DNA of 64,000 nucleotides from NCBI GenBank assembly GCA_946499885.1, contig CAMMTN010000004.1, positions 1 through 64,000 of the forward strand, read 5' to 3'. The DNA is from an uncultured Clostridium sp. (GTDB taxonomy: Bacteria; Bacillota; Clostridia; TANB77; CAG-508). Shown here piece by piece: positions 54,889 to 63,981 of this stretch. The notes below the pieces were generated by a model. It did not search any database, was not told where the DNA came from, and saw only the letters and a program-made list of their open reading frames with translations. The number at the start of each line of letters is the position of its first letter. The first letter of the stretch is position 1. The translations under genes were made by a program, and so were the position numbers.

Positions 54889-55095
54889 TCATTCATCTGA
54901 ATTTTCTTCTATGTCCTCTAAATTAATATTATCAATTACATATTTGTATATAGGTTTATATTTTATGTTAGTATTTTTTTCATCTTTCCATCCATTTCGA
55001 TAAACAATACCATTCCAATCTTTTTCAAATAGTAAAGTTCCATCTTCTAGTTCGAAATCAGCTGAATAAACATTTGTATTTTTTACTGCTATCAT
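54889..55095 (-). CDS. Small hypothetical protein, beta-rich
   Basis: 68 aa. TNVYSADFELEDGTLLFEKD followed by WNGIVYRNGWKDEKN, reminiscent of small immunity-like or translocated-factor beta domains, then an acidic tail. RBS AAAGGAG upstream. The start is supported by spacing. Function unknown. Confidence 0.55.
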   Translation of the reverse strand: MIAVKNTNVYSADFELEDGTLLFEKDWNGIVYRNGWKDEKNTNIKYKPIYKYVIDNINLEDIEENSDE

Positions 55096-55134
55096 ATTTG
55101 ATACTCCTTTTATTAAAATAATTTTAGGATTGAA

Positions 55135-55473
55135 CTATACTTTTATTTCAAATTCTTTAATTGTATCTAAAACATTATCACAAATAAAACTGATATATTT
55201 ATCTTTTTCTATTTTAGTATAATACTTCACTTTTGGTGGAATATTAAAATAATTTTTTATACAGTCTAAAATATAGATTATATACTCGACTCTCCCATTA
55301 TAAATTGGTTCTACTATTCCTTGCCCAACATAATGGCAAAATGAAAATAATTCGCCATTAAACTTATATATACCAAGTTCATTAATATACCAATTAAATG
55401 GTGTTTCGAGATAACAATCTACTAAATTTTTAATTTCCTTTTGTAAATTAAAATTTTTGAATAAATCATCCAT
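55135..55473 (-). CDS. Small hypothetical protein
   Basis: 112 aa, soluble, aromatic-rich (WYINELGIYKFNGELFSFCH, GRVEYIIYILDCIKNYFNIP). RBS GGAGGTAG. It lies in the same small-gene array as its neighbours and may be an immunity or antitoxin-like protein by context only. Confidence 0.55.
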   Translation of the reverse strand: MDDLFKNFNLQKEIKNLVDCYLETPFNWYINELGIYKFNGELFSFCHYVGQGIVEPIYNGRVEYIIYILDCIKNYFNIPPKVKYYTKIEKDKYISFICDNVLDTIKEFEIKV

Positions 55474-55565
55474 TTTGCTACCTCCAATTTATTTTAATAA
55501 TTATACATTTCTTATAATAAAGGTAACAAGTTAATAGTAATATTAATCAATTAAATAATTATAAT

Positions 55566-55811
55566 TTATACAATTCTGTTTTGTTCTTTTAGAATCTCCA
55601 AAATCTCCATTACTTTCATTATCTTAACTATTGTATTTTCTCTTAATTCCTCTGTATTAAGGGGCATTTCATCATCTATAAAGTCATAATTAGTTATAAA
55701 TATATATCCATTTAGTTCTTCAAAAAAAGCATATAAATCTATGTTACCAAATTCTAGTATATCTTTCTTTAATTCATTTATTAAATCTTCACATTCATAA
55801 CTTACCTTCAT
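55566..55811 (-). CDS. Small hypothetical acidic protein
   Basis: 81 aa with strong Glu/Asp bias and helices at both ends (CEDLINELKKDILEFGNIDL; IVKIMKVMEILEILKEQNRI). RBS GAAAGGACA. No motif. It is the last small gene before the primase-like gene, separated by about 100 bases. Confidence 0.55.
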   Translation of the reverse strand: MKVSYECEDLINELKKDILEFGNIDLYAFFEELNGYIFITNYDFIDDEMPLNTEELRENTIVKIMKVMEILEILKEQNRIV

Positions 55812-55909
55812 AAATTTGTCCTTTCATAAATTTTTATTATATTTATAATATTATAGCATATATGTTTAAAAAAAATATAGACTATTCAAAAAAAGAATAG
55901 TCTATTAAA

Positions 55910-56998
55910 TTATGCTGTTAGCTTTAGTTTGTAACTAACATCAAATATTTCATCAAAAAAATCTATTTTAAAGATATCGTTATAATTATTAATGCACTTA
56001 GTATCTAAATTATATCCTAATGGTAATAAATCACGAAAAATACGTCTAATAATATAATCTAAATTGTTATTACAACTAGGTAATCTAATAATAAAAGTAA
56101 TATTTTTTATATTGGTATTTTCAATTTCTTTTAGGATTATATATGAATTAGATATATTTTGAAAACTAATAACTGGTAGATTTAAGGTATCTTTTATAAG
56201 ATGACCTAAAATAAAACTATCTGTTAAAATAACATTTTCAGTATTGTCAGATATATTGCTTTTCATTACATAGTTTTTAGTAGCTGTTCCATTTATCTTA
56301 CCACTACTAGAAAACCATATATCTTCAGAATTGTTAAACGGCTTATCTAAATGAATTGAAAGACCTTGTATATATCCGGACTTATCAAATACTGGTACAA
56401 AGAAACCATCATATCTATTAAAACACCACTTAAAATCTTCCTCTTGAAATAGTCCAGGTATTCCAGCTAGATTATATTTTTTAGATAAATTATGAGATAT
56501 TATTCTTCTTTTTATATAGTTTTTAGGTACTGTACGATACAAATTATCTTCGATAGAATTATTTAACAATCCAATTCTTCTTAAATAACTTCTATGTTGA
56601 CCTTCTAATTTTAGCATATTTAGTAATTCTCTATATACCATATCTCTAATTTCTATATCTGCCAATATATTTATAGGGCTGATTTCTACTACTGTTCTAT
56701 TTTGAGAATAACATTCTTTTTCAATTAATTCTTTATATGCTTTTTTATTATCAATTCCTCGTACTCGTGCATATAAACCTATTGAAAATCCACCTGCACC
56801 ACATCTTGAGCAGCAATATTTATTTGTCTGCGAGTTTAAAGATAGGGTAGGTATTTTACTATTTTTATTATAGCCACAAAAAGGGCATATTGCTTTACTT
56901 TCATATCCTTTTTGATCAACTATTTCTAAACATAAATGATATGCTACATTTAGTATATTTATGTGTTTTACAACTTTTTGATAATCTAATTTATCCAT
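55910..56998 (-). CDS. CHC2 zinc-finger primase-like protein
   Basis: 362 aa. The N-terminal zinc finger is KAICPFCGYNKNSKIPTLSL then KYCCSRCGAGGFSIGLY (CxxC...CxxC, DnaG/CHC2 type). The centre has FKWCFNRYDGFFVPVFDKSG and GYIQGLSIHLDKP, like the TOPRIM-adjacent part of mobile-element primases, but the acidic TOPRIM motif is weak (ENVILTDSFILGHLI). It may prime ICE DNA synthesis after transfer. Last gene of the long minus-strand operon. Confidence 0.75.
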   Translation of the reverse strand: MDKLDYQKVVKHINILNVAYHLCLEIVDQKGYESKAICPFCGYNKNSKIPTLSLNSQTNKYCCSRCGAGGFSIGLYARVRGIDNKKAYKELIEKECYSQNRTVVEISPINILADIEIRDMVYRELLNMLKLEGQHRSYLRRIGLLNNSIEDNLYRTVPKNYIKRRIISHNLSKKYNLAGIPGLFQEEDFKWCFNRYDGFFVPVFDKSGYIQGLSIHLDKPFNNSEDIWFSSSGKINGTATKNYVMKSNISDNTENVILTDSFILGHLIKDTLNLPVISFQNISNSYIILKEIENTNIKNITFIIRLPSCNNNLDYIIRRIFRDLLPLGYNLDTKCINNYNDIFKIDFFDEIFDVSYKLKLTA

Positions 56999-57017
56999 AA
57001 TCTTTTTTCCTTTCTAT

Positions 57018-57185
57018 TTATTTTCTTTTCCAATAATAAAATAGTTCATCGTTACACTTTATAACAAATTCTTTTCTGTTAATATATTTTTTATTATATT
57101 TTTTAATAATTTCTACAAAATCAACTAAATCCTCCCAATAGGGTGCAGATAAAAGTAGTCTTTCTTTTTTATATAATTTAAACAT
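57018..57185 (-). CDS. Small hypothetical ICE protein
   Basis: 55 aa from the ATG after GGAGG; the upstream in-frame ATG lies before the RBS. Basic and aromatic (ERLLLSAPYWEDLVDFVEII). It overlaps the neighbouring gene by eight bases, part of the tight minus-strand operon. Function unknown. Confidence 0.55.
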   Translation of the reverse strand: MFKLYKKERLLLSAPYWEDLVDFVEIIKKYNKKYINRKEFVIKCNDELFYYWKRK

Positions 57186-57354
57186 TATTTTTTTCCTCCT
57201 TTTCTTCAAAGAGTTCAGCTAATCCAATACCAATTAAAAAACAATTTGTTATATGCTTTTTTTCATTGATAGTTAATGATTTGGTTAATTTGAATATTAC
57301 AAAAAATAAATCAATCCAAGCTTGGCACTTATTTCTATCTATATTATTTTTCAT
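57178..57354 (-). CDS. Small hypothetical ICE protein
   Basis: 58 aa from the ATG at 57,354, which overlaps the end of the upstream gene by 11 bases with AAAGGTGAG as RBS. Helical, ends Glu/Lys-rich (LAELFEEKEEKNNV). Function unknown; coupled on both sides. Confidence 0.55.
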   Translation of the reverse strand: MKNNIDRNKCQAWIDLFFVIFKLTKSLTINEKKHITNCFLIGIGLAELFEEKEEKNNV

Positions 57355-57766
57355 GTAACTCACCTTTCTTTAGATATGGCAATATAACTTTAATATCTCT
57401 TAAAAATTTTCCTCTATTTTGTATGTATTCACTAATAACATCTGCTTGAGAATTAACAGTATTTTTCCCCTTAAACATATCTGTAAAATAATCAAAAGAA
57501 CTTGCAAATTCAACAAGTTCTTTATGATCTCTAAAATATATATACCACAAATATTTATAAAATGGTGTTAAATAGCTTATTGGTAATTTATAGTAATTAA
57601 CTATTATATAATCTGGTTTTTCTCCTTTTTTTACTATTTGACCATTATATTTTCTTTTACATTGTTGATAATGTTTTTCAATACTATCATACTTACCATT
57701 AAATTTCACTTTAGCATATAATGCCGAAAATCTTTTATCACCTTTTGAAGAACATTCTAAAATCAT
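57344..57766 (-). CDS. Hypothetical ICE protein, PcfJ-operon type
   Basis: 140 aa starting MILECSSKGDKRFSALYAKV, with ATGGAGG upstream. Basic central part (IEKHYQQCKRKYNGQIVKKG) followed by aromatic helices (YLTPFYKYLWYIYFRDHKEL). The opening CSSKGDKRFS pattern recurs in phage and ICE proteins encoded near methyltransferases, but I cannot attach a function. Confidence 0.6.
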   Translation of the reverse strand: MILECSSKGDKRFSALYAKVKFNGKYDSIEKHYQQCKRKYNGQIVKKGEKPDYIIVNYYKLPISYLTPFYKYLWYIYFRDHKELVEFASSFDYFTDMFKGKNTVNSQADVISEYIQNRGKFLRDIKVILPYLKKGELHEK

Positions 57767-57786
57767 ACAATTTACCTCCATATTTA

Positions 57787-58668
57787 TTATTTTATACATA
57801 AAGTCCATATGTTTTTTACTTTCGTAAAATTATTATTATTATTCAAAGTTTGCCTAATTTTTTCTCTAACATGTTTATTATTTTGAGCTTTTTTAGATTT
57901 AATTAATATATTATAAATTTCATCAATAGTTGCTCTATCTTTTAAATAATCAATAGTAGCTTGTACTAAATCTCTCCAAGTAATATTAGTAGCATTCATT
58001 ATATTTTCTTTGATAGAATTAGTAACTTTTATATTAAATATCCATATTTTATTCTTCTTAAATACAAGTAAATGCTCGTGCTTAATTGGAATAAAATTAT
58101 TATTGCTATATATTTTATTATCAGATAAGCAATTATGTTGAATTTTTATAATATGACTTTCTAAATCTCCATACCAATTCATATCTTTAATGATACTGTA
58201 ATATTTACCTTGTTTTCGTACATCTCCTATTAGTATTGCATGTCTACCACCAACGACAAGAGAATGATATATTTTTTCATTTACTAAATTTAATTTATTG
58301 ATAAATTCTTCATAATCCATATTATTAGATAAATCATTTACATTATAGTTACCTCTTTGTCTTGCATAACTAATAATATCCCAATAGGGAGGATGGGAGA
58401 AAATAAAATCAGCACCACTTGGAATTTCGTCTATTAGAGCGTCCCATCCATTATTTAAGTCTAAATGCAAACTATTGGATATATTTAATTCTTTTACTAC
58501 ATCTTTTCCAGTGCCACCACCACTAAAAACTTCAATAAATTTTTGTGGTTTTAAATTAGCTGGATAAAAATGTTTTAACAAGTCTTTTATTACATTTCCA
58601 GAGCAATTTCCTCTATATAAAGGATTTCCATATTTTCCTCTATCAGAATAACTTACTACACTTTGCAT
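57787..58668 (-). CDS. DNA adenine-type methyltransferase
   Basis: 293 aa from the ATG after AAAGGAG. Motif I KFIEVFSGGGTGKDVVKELN, motif IV FSHPPYWDIISYARQ (HPPYW instead of DPPY), and a C-terminal helical domain. Orphan: no restriction enzyme is adjacent. It probably protects incoming ICE DNA from host restriction, next to the ArdC-like antirestriction gene. Confidence 0.8.
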   Translation of the reverse strand: MQSVVSYSDRGKYGNPLYRGNCSGNVIKDLLKHFYPANLKPQKFIEVFSGGGTGKDVVKELNISNSLHLDLNNGWDALIDEIPSGADFIFSHPPYWDIISYARQRGNYNVNDLSNNMDYEEFINKLNLVNEKIYHSLVVGGRHAILIGDVRKQGKYYSIIKDMNWYGDLESHIIKIQHNCLSDNKIYSNNNFIPIKHEHLLVFKKNKIWIFNIKVTNSIKENIMNATNITWRDLVQATIDYLKDRATIDEIYNILIKSKKAQNNKHVREKIRQTLNNNNNFTKVKNIWTLCIK

Positions 58669-58683
58669 TTTTTCTCCTTTCAT

Positions 58684-59535
58684 TTAGGCAGCAATTTGTT
58701 CCTCATTAACTTCAAATTCTTCAATGTTCTTTATAAATTCACTTGCACTCTTTTTAATTTTTGTACCTAAATCAATTAAAACTTTAGAATCTCCCTTTGC
58801 ATATTTAGTAATATAATTAAAACTACACATAGAATTATCAAGTCCAAAATAATCTGCTACTATATAAGCAACGGATTCAACAAATGTTTCAGATAAATTT
58901 TTATCAGTTTTATAATCAAAGTCATCATATATTCCATGTGTTAATTCATGTAATAATACTGCTATCTTAGCATCGACAGATAATTTTTTGTCTATTGTAA
59001 TTGTTTTATTTTTAGGACTATAAAAACCTTTTAATCCTCCATTTAAGTTTTCTTGATATATTGGAAATTTACTAAATTGTTTTAATCTGTCAAAAAAAGA
59101 ACCCATATTTTCACTATCAAGTAGTTTTACTTGTAGTGGTATTGGTTCTCCAAGAGTCTGAGAAATATCATAAACATATACACTTTTATAAGCTGTATAA
59201 TTATAAGTTTGCTCTTCTTCAACTTCTTTGCCATCTACGACTTTTTTTACTTTTGTTTTTCCTTGCGCAGGCATTCCCGCAGTTATTTGTATTCTTTTTG
59301 CACCTTCAATTAACTCTCGGCCCATTTCTTTCCATTTAGCTTTTCCAGCAACTTTAGTAGCATCAGGAAATTGGCTATAAATTAAAATAGTATTATTAAA
59401 ACTATATTTTGTAAAATTTTTTTGAAATCTTAGATATTTTTCATATTCACCATTTGCTATTATAGATTGAACATTATTTACAACTTTGTCAAATATTTCT
59501 TTAGCTCTAGCTTTTCTATTATATTTTGATTTCAT
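58684..59535 (-). CDS. ArdC-like antirestriction protein
   Basis: 283 aa from the ATG after GGAGGAAGG. The N-terminal ArdC ssDNA-binding domain reads NGEYEKYLRFQKNFTKYSFN and NTILIYSQFPDATKVAGKAK. The C-terminal zincin-like half has the HExxH in VLLHELTHGIYDDFDY and a distal Glu in ETFVESVAYIVADYFG. ArdC proteins protect transferred single-stranded DNA against restriction. Both metal ligands and ssDNA domain are present. Confidence 0.88.
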   Translation of the reverse strand: MKSKYNRKARAKEIFDKVVNNVQSIIANGEYEKYLRFQKNFTKYSFNNTILIYSQFPDATKVAGKAKWKEMGRELIEGAKRIQITAGMPAQGKTKVKKVVDGKEVEEEQTYNYTAYKSVYVYDISQTLGEPIPLQVKLLDSENMGSFFDRLKQFSKFPIYQENLNGGLKGFYSPKNKTITIDKKLSVDAKIAVLLHELTHGIYDDFDYKTDKNLSETFVESVAYIVADYFGLDNSMCSFNYITKYAKGDSKVLIDLGTKIKKSASEFIKNIEEFEVNEEQIAA

Positions 59536-59551
59536 TTTTACCTTCCTCCTT

Positions 59552-61123
59552 TTATGCAGCCATATTTTTAAAATTATATTTGATGACTTTAATTTCTTGC
59601 TTTTTCTTATATTTTTCTTTTTGATCAATAAAGTATCTATAACCTAACCACTTATCAATAAAATTTAATTGATTTTCTGTAAATTCTTTACTATGATGTG
59701 GTAATTCTTTTTGTGCTATATGACCATTTTTAAATTCTAAAGTAATTAATGAATTATCAGGAGCTTTCAAATCTCTTATAAGATATATATCGGATTCCTT
59801 TTCAATATACCTATCTAAATATGAAGCAACACAATTACCCTGTTTTTTTCCTTCTTCTATTAAATCATCAACACTTGGAACAGGAAATATAATGTATTTT
59901 CCATCTTCATAGGTGTATTTTGATAATTCTAAATATCTTAGGAAGACAGCGAATTGCGTATTCATATCATCTGCAACTTTTACTTTATGTTGTAGTTCAT
60001 CATGTCTTGAAATTAAGTCTATTGGAAATAAATCTTTTTTTGATTTATAATGTAATCCCATTTTTTCAGACATTTTTAAATAATCCCTATAAATAACTAA
60101 ATTTTTAAGACCTATTGAATAATTATTTAATTTTTTTAATGGTATATATTTTTCTATTTCTTTAAGAATAGTTATATTATATCCCTTTATTGACTGACCA
60201 GAATTAACAAATGCATCAAAAATTTGTTTTTTAAGTAAAAATCTTAAATGATTAATATTAGTCCAACTATATTCTTGAAGTATTTTTTTATCTGCTTTTT
60301 GAAAAAGTTGTAATAATATTAAATCCTTATATGACACATTGTTTTTTTGCATAAATTCTAAAAAACTTCTAGGAACACCAAAGCGTTTTTGAAAATTTCC
60401 TTTTTTATTTAATCTTTTAGAATAAAAACATAGTTTGGATAAATTCATTTTCCACAGCAATTCGAAACTTTCATACACTGCCAGCTGTAAAACATCTAAG
60501 TAATTTAAACCATAATATGCATATCTAGCCAAAAATTCATCTATAGGAGCATACTCTAAATTAGTACCTTTTACTAATCTTTTTTTGCTATATGGATATG
60601 CAGGAAAATGGGTAAAATATCTATGACCATTATATTTATACCAATTTATTTTTTTATAACCATGATAAACTACTAAATTTCCATACCAACCTATAGCAAC
60701 ATTATTGCCTATAAATTTGCCGATTTTGGGCAATATTCTAGCATATTCAATACAATGTTTATGAATATGTTTATCTTGTTTTTCAAAATATGAATATATT
60801 TCAAATACTCTAATAACAATTTGATTATCATATCTTTGAACTAATAATACAGAGTTCATAAAACACTTGTTATAAAAATTAGCACCGTAAACTGTTGCTT
60901 CTTGATTGCAGTAAGGACATTTTATATAATCTCTAACTTTTACTGTAGTATCATTAAAAATTTGATTACAATGAGTGCAATATAATTCTTTTGTCTTATT
61001 ATCCTTTATAAAAATATGGTGTGTAGAAGAATTTTTTTCTATAAATTCTTCCCAATTTTTAGGTAATCTACATCTTTTATCTACTATTTTCATTAGTTTG
61101 TCTATTTCTTCTTGTTTCATCAT
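59552..61123 (-). CDS. PcfJ-like protein
   Basis: 523 aa. The C-terminal PcfJ signature is EGKKQGNCVASYLDRYIEKE followed by LITLEFKNGHIAQKELPHHS. The N-terminal zinc ribbon is LYCTHCNQIFNDTTVKVRDY then CPYCNQEA. PcfJ is encoded in conjugative plasmid and ICE processing operons, with unknown biochemical role. It overlaps pcfK by four bases (ATGA-type, 61,120-61,123). Confidence 0.85.
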   Translation of the reverse strand: MMKQEEIDKLMKIVDKRCRLPKNWEEFIEKNSSTHHIFIKDNKTKELYCTHCNQIFNDTTVKVRDYIKCPYCNQEATVYGANFYNKCFMNSVLLVQRYDNQIVIRVFEIYSYFEKQDKHIHKHCIEYARILPKIGKFIGNNVAIGWYGNLVVYHGYKKINWYKYNGHRYFTHFPAYPYSKKRLVKGTNLEYAPIDEFLARYAYYGLNYLDVLQLAVYESFELLWKMNLSKLCFYSKRLNKKGNFQKRFGVPRSFLEFMQKNNVSYKDLILLQLFQKADKKILQEYSWTNINHLRFLLKKQIFDAFVNSGQSIKGYNITILKEIEKYIPLKKLNNYSIGLKNLVIYRDYLKMSEKMGLHYKSKKDLFPIDLISRHDELQHKVKVADDMNTQFAVFLRYLELSKYTYEDGKYIIFPVPSVDDLIEEGKKQGNCVASYLDRYIEKESDIYLIRDLKAPDNSLITLEFKNGHIAQKELPHHSKEFTENQLNFIDKWLGYRYFIDQKEKYKKKQEIKVIKYNFKNMAA

Positions 61124-61536
61124 ACAATACCTCCAAATAGAGAAATTTGTGCTGTTTCTTTCTTTTTTTCCATATTTTCTTTTGCCTTTTCCAACGAAAC
61201 AATATTATTTTTAATATTTTTATTCTTAGAAGATGTTTCAGTTTTAGACTTGCTTTCTGTTGCACTTTTCTTTTCTATTTTTAGAAAAGAATTAGGTAAT
61301 GAAAAATACATAATAGCCCAAGAATAAACAACTTCATTAGTAATATAATTCCATCCATTTTTCATATATTTAATTCCTTTATCATGTATAAACTTTGCCA
61401 TTTCTTCAACTGTTTTTTCATTTTTTAAATAACTTTGTTCCATATCCTCACGAGATAGTAAATAGTCTACTGTTTGAACTAATGCTTTATCTTCTTGATC
61501 TTTTACTTGTTCTTTTAATCTTTCAAAACCATTCAT
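61120..61536 (-). CDS. PcfK-like protein
   Basis: 138 aa. The PcfK pattern is EDMEQSYLKNEKTVEEMAKF then WNYITNEVVYSWAIMYFSLP, followed by a Lys/Glu/Ser-rich tail ending AQISLFGGIV. Always paired with PcfJ, to which it is translationally coupled here. Confidence 0.85.
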   Translation of the reverse strand: MNGFERLKEQVKDQEDKALVQTVDYLLSREDMEQSYLKNEKTVEEMAKFIHDKGIKYMKNGWNYITNEVVYSWAIMYFSLPNSFLKIEKKSATESKSKTETSSKNKNIKNNIVSLEKAKENMEKKKETAQISLFGGIV

Positions 61537-61931
61537 TTACTTTTGACCTCCATTTTTCTAAATTTTTTATATAAATCACTTTTTAATCTTTCTTGCATAT
61601 ACTTTCGATAGTTTTGTAAGCCATATTTATTGATTTTGTTTTGCTTTTCTTTTTGAACTGCACTTATTACTTCTTCTAGTTCTGTATAGTCATAAAAACG
61701 GCAAATAAGGCCATTTTTTATGATGACCTTATCTCCAATATAATCTTTAATCACATTAAATCTGTAACTATATTTCTTTTTGCCAGGATGATCTGCTATT
61801 CTAATACAACAGGAAAGTCCATAATCTACTTTCAAATAAATTGAACTTGTAGAATATGCATTATAGCGATGTACAATAAATCCTTTTGCAATTAGTTTTT
61901 GAACTAGAATACTTGCTATTTTTTTTGACAT
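61533..61931 (-). CDS. Hypothetical ICE protein
   Basis: 132 aa, strongly basic. The first half is beta-rich (STSSIYLKVDYGLSCCIRIA, KKKYSYRFNVIKDYIGDKVI), the second helical (EEVISAVQKEKQNKINKYGL). It overlaps pcfK by four bases. Nucleic-acid binding is possible from charge but not shown. Confidence 0.6.
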   Translation of the reverse strand: MSKKIASILVQKLIAKGFIVHRYNAYSTSSIYLKVDYGLSCCIRIADHPGKKKYSYRFNVIKDYIGDKVIIKNGLICRFYDYTELEEVISAVQKEKQNKINKYGLQNYRKYMQERLKSDLYKKFRKMEVKSK

Positions 61932-61934
61932 TTA

Positions 61935-62210
61935 TTATGCAGCCTCTTTTGAAATTTTATCTTCTTGTATATACTTTTGCTTGTCTATTTTTTCTGTAAT
62001 CAATTTTAATTTGGCTTTTATCGACATAATTTTAAATTCAGGAACATTTATTTCTGACACTCGTGCAATTTTTTCTCCATAAGAGGTAGGAGCGATGACT
62101 AAATCTCCGACTTCTAGTGGAATTGCTGTAATATAATGATATGTCCTTCCACCGAAAGTTTTAGGAAAATATGTGCTTTCATATTTTAAACCTACAAAGT
62201 TTGTTTCCAT
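61935..62210 (-). CDS. Hypothetical ICE protein, beta-rich
   Basis: 91 aa. An SH3-like beta module is likely: TYHYITAIPLEVGDLVIAPT followed by YGEKIARVSEINVPEFKIMS. The in-codon text GTC GGA and TTC GGT place CGG out of frame and the gene is intact. RBS AAAGGAG. Three bases from the preceding gene in the operon. Confidence 0.6.
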   Translation of the reverse strand: METNFVGLKYESTYFPKTFGGRTYHYITAIPLEVGDLVIAPTSYGEKIARVSEINVPEFKIMSIKAKLKLITEKIDKQKYIQEDKISKEAA

Positions 62211-62284
62211 TTTAGTTCTCCTTTCAATTTTTTATTAAGTAATATTTTTGTATTTTACACAAATTTGATTATTTGTGTATTACC

Positions 62285-63094
62285 TCAATTTTTTTTATTA
62301 GTAAAATTGGGAGTATATTTTCTTAAATTTAGTGAATATAATTCCTGATTATTCTTTATAATTGTTTGCAACTTATTGTTATCTTTTTTTTCTTTTTGTA
62401 TTTTATCTTGAATATTTTTTTTAACCGTTTGTATTCCTGATACTTCACAATTCTCTATAATCATATATTTTTGCTTTTCACTATTAATTACAACCTCTTT
62501 TTTTAAAGAGTCTAACAATACTTCTAACAATTTATCATTTATTAACTCTGTAAATATTATTTTATTATTTATAATTTCCCATTTTTGAGTTTTTAGAAAA
62601 TGTAATAAAATATCTATTTGTCCATCTAAATCATATGTATTTAAAATTTGTGTATTAATAAAACCTTTGTCTGTAAATGATAGAGGATATTTAACTTCTA
62701 TTTCAATCATCTTTATTTCAATATCAGTTATTGTTGTATTAAATATTTTAGAATAATCAATATATAAATCCACAATAAAATTGTAAAAATCACTTATATC
62801 TAAATATGTACATATACATTCAAAGTCTTTTGAATCTTTTATATTTTTTGGAAATTTTAACGATGCACGGAATTTTGCGTTTATTCTACACCTCTTATCC
62901 AAAATAGTATTACCAATAGATAAATACTTAATATATTTTTCTTTTATATTGTCATTACTTTTTAATTGTGAAACTATTGAACCAAGTATATAAGAATTAA
63001 ATAATTCTTCGATTGTATATAAAGAGTTGGTCCATTCTTCTTCATTACTTGTTTCTATACACAATCTTGCATTTTCTTTTCCAGTTAATTTCAT
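62285..63094 (-). CDS. Hypothetical ICE protein
   Basis: 269 aa, helical, with no motif that I recognise. NARLCIETSNEEEWTNSLYT opens the protein, and the C-terminal 60 residues are Lys/Gln-rich coiled coil (VKKNIQDKIQKEKKDNNKLQ). The 74-base gap to the next gene includes its own RBS. It is part of the DNA-processing operon by position. Function unknown. Confidence 0.6.
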   Translation of the reverse strand: MKLTGKENARLCIETSNEEEWTNSLYTIEELFNSYILGSIVSQLKSNDNIKEKYIKYLSIGNTILDKRCRINAKFRASLKFPKNIKDSKDFECICTYLDISDFYNFIVDLYIDYSKIFNTTITDIEIKMIEIEVKYPLSFTDKGFINTQILNTYDLDGQIDILLHFLKTQKWEIINNKIIFTELINDKLLEVLLDSLKKEVVINSEKQKYMIIENCEVSGIQTVKKNIQDKIQKEKKDNNKLQTIIKNNQELYSLNLRKYTPNFTNKKN

Positions 63095-63126
63095 AAATAA
63101 TCTCCTTCCATTTATTTTATATAAAT

Positions 63127-63546
63127 TTATGTTTCAGAATATTTTTGATACAATTTATTATAGTTTTCTATGTTATTACTAATTTCTTTTTCATCAATCA
63201 TTTTATAAAATAAATCTGTATCAAATATTCTGACATCTCTTGCTTTTTCATCTGTAGTTTGTAATAATACTAATCTATCAATTATTTCTTCTCTAAAAAC
63301 TGGGTTTGCTTTGTCTAAAAAACATCCAAAAGTAGTTATTACAGGTCCACTAATACCAGGCATAAAGAAGGACATATCTGATGTATGTCCAGTTCTTTCT
63401 GACTCAAGCATAATAAAATCAGCAATATCACTTTTTTTAATTATACATTTATCGCCAAGACTAGTATTAACAAATAAAATACCATCTTCTTTTAGTACTT
63501 TAAGAAATTCATTTTTACTATATTTTTTGTAATTTATATTATCCAT
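63127..63546 (-). CDS. Hypothetical ICE protein
   Basis: 139 aa, soluble. FLKVLKEDGILFVNTSLGDK followed by CIIKKSDIADFIMLESERTG, then a C-terminal helical part. RBS AAAGGAG. It sits between ssb and the preceding hypothetical gene in the operon. No family recognised. Confidence 0.6.
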   Translation of the reverse strand: MDNINYKKYSKNEFLKVLKEDGILFVNTSLGDKCIIKKSDIADFIMLESERTGHTSDMSFFMPGISGPVITTFGCFLDKANPVFREEIIDRLVLLQTTDEKARDVRIFDTDLFYKMIDEKEISNNIENYNKLYQKYSET

Positions 63547-63561
63547 AAAGTATCTCCTTTC

Positions 63562-63981
63562 TTAAAATGGAAGATCATCTTCATTACATATAGGTAAATC
63601 TGACGAATTTTCTGTTAAATTTTCTTTTATAGTATCTTGTGTATTTTCATTTTCAAATTTATTGAAGCTATCTGCAAAATCTATTTCTTCTGCAATAATT
63701 TCAGTTACATATCTTCTTATTCCATTCTTATCTTCATAATTTCTTGTTTGAAGTCTACCACTAACACATATTTGAATACCTTGTTTTAGATACTTTTCAG
63801 TAAAATCTGCAAGTCTGGAATATGTAACTATATTAATAAAATCAGTTTGTCTTTCTTCACCTTCTTTTACATAGTTTCTGTTTACTGCTAAGCTAAATGA
63901 TGCAATTTTGATGTTATTTGTTTGTGAAAATCTTATTTCTGGAGCTTTTGTAAGTCTTCCTAATAATATAACTTTGTTCAT
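63562..63981 (-). CDS. ssb: Single-stranded DNA-binding protein
   Basis: 139 aa. OB-fold signature MNKVILLGRLTKAPEIRFSQ, then NIKIASFSLAVNRNYVKEGE and QICVSGRLQTRNYEDKNGIR, and the acidic C-terminal tip EDDLPF that recruits partner proteins. It is the first gene of the minus-strand DNA-processing operon. RBS GAAAGGA. Confidence 0.95.
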   Translation of the reverse strand: MNKVILLGRLTKAPEIRFSQTNNIKIASFSLAVNRNYVKEGEERQTDFINIVTYSRLADFTEKYLKQGIQICVSGRLQTRNYEDKNGIRRYVTEIIAEEIDFADSFNKFENENTQDTIKENLTENSSDLPICNEDDLPF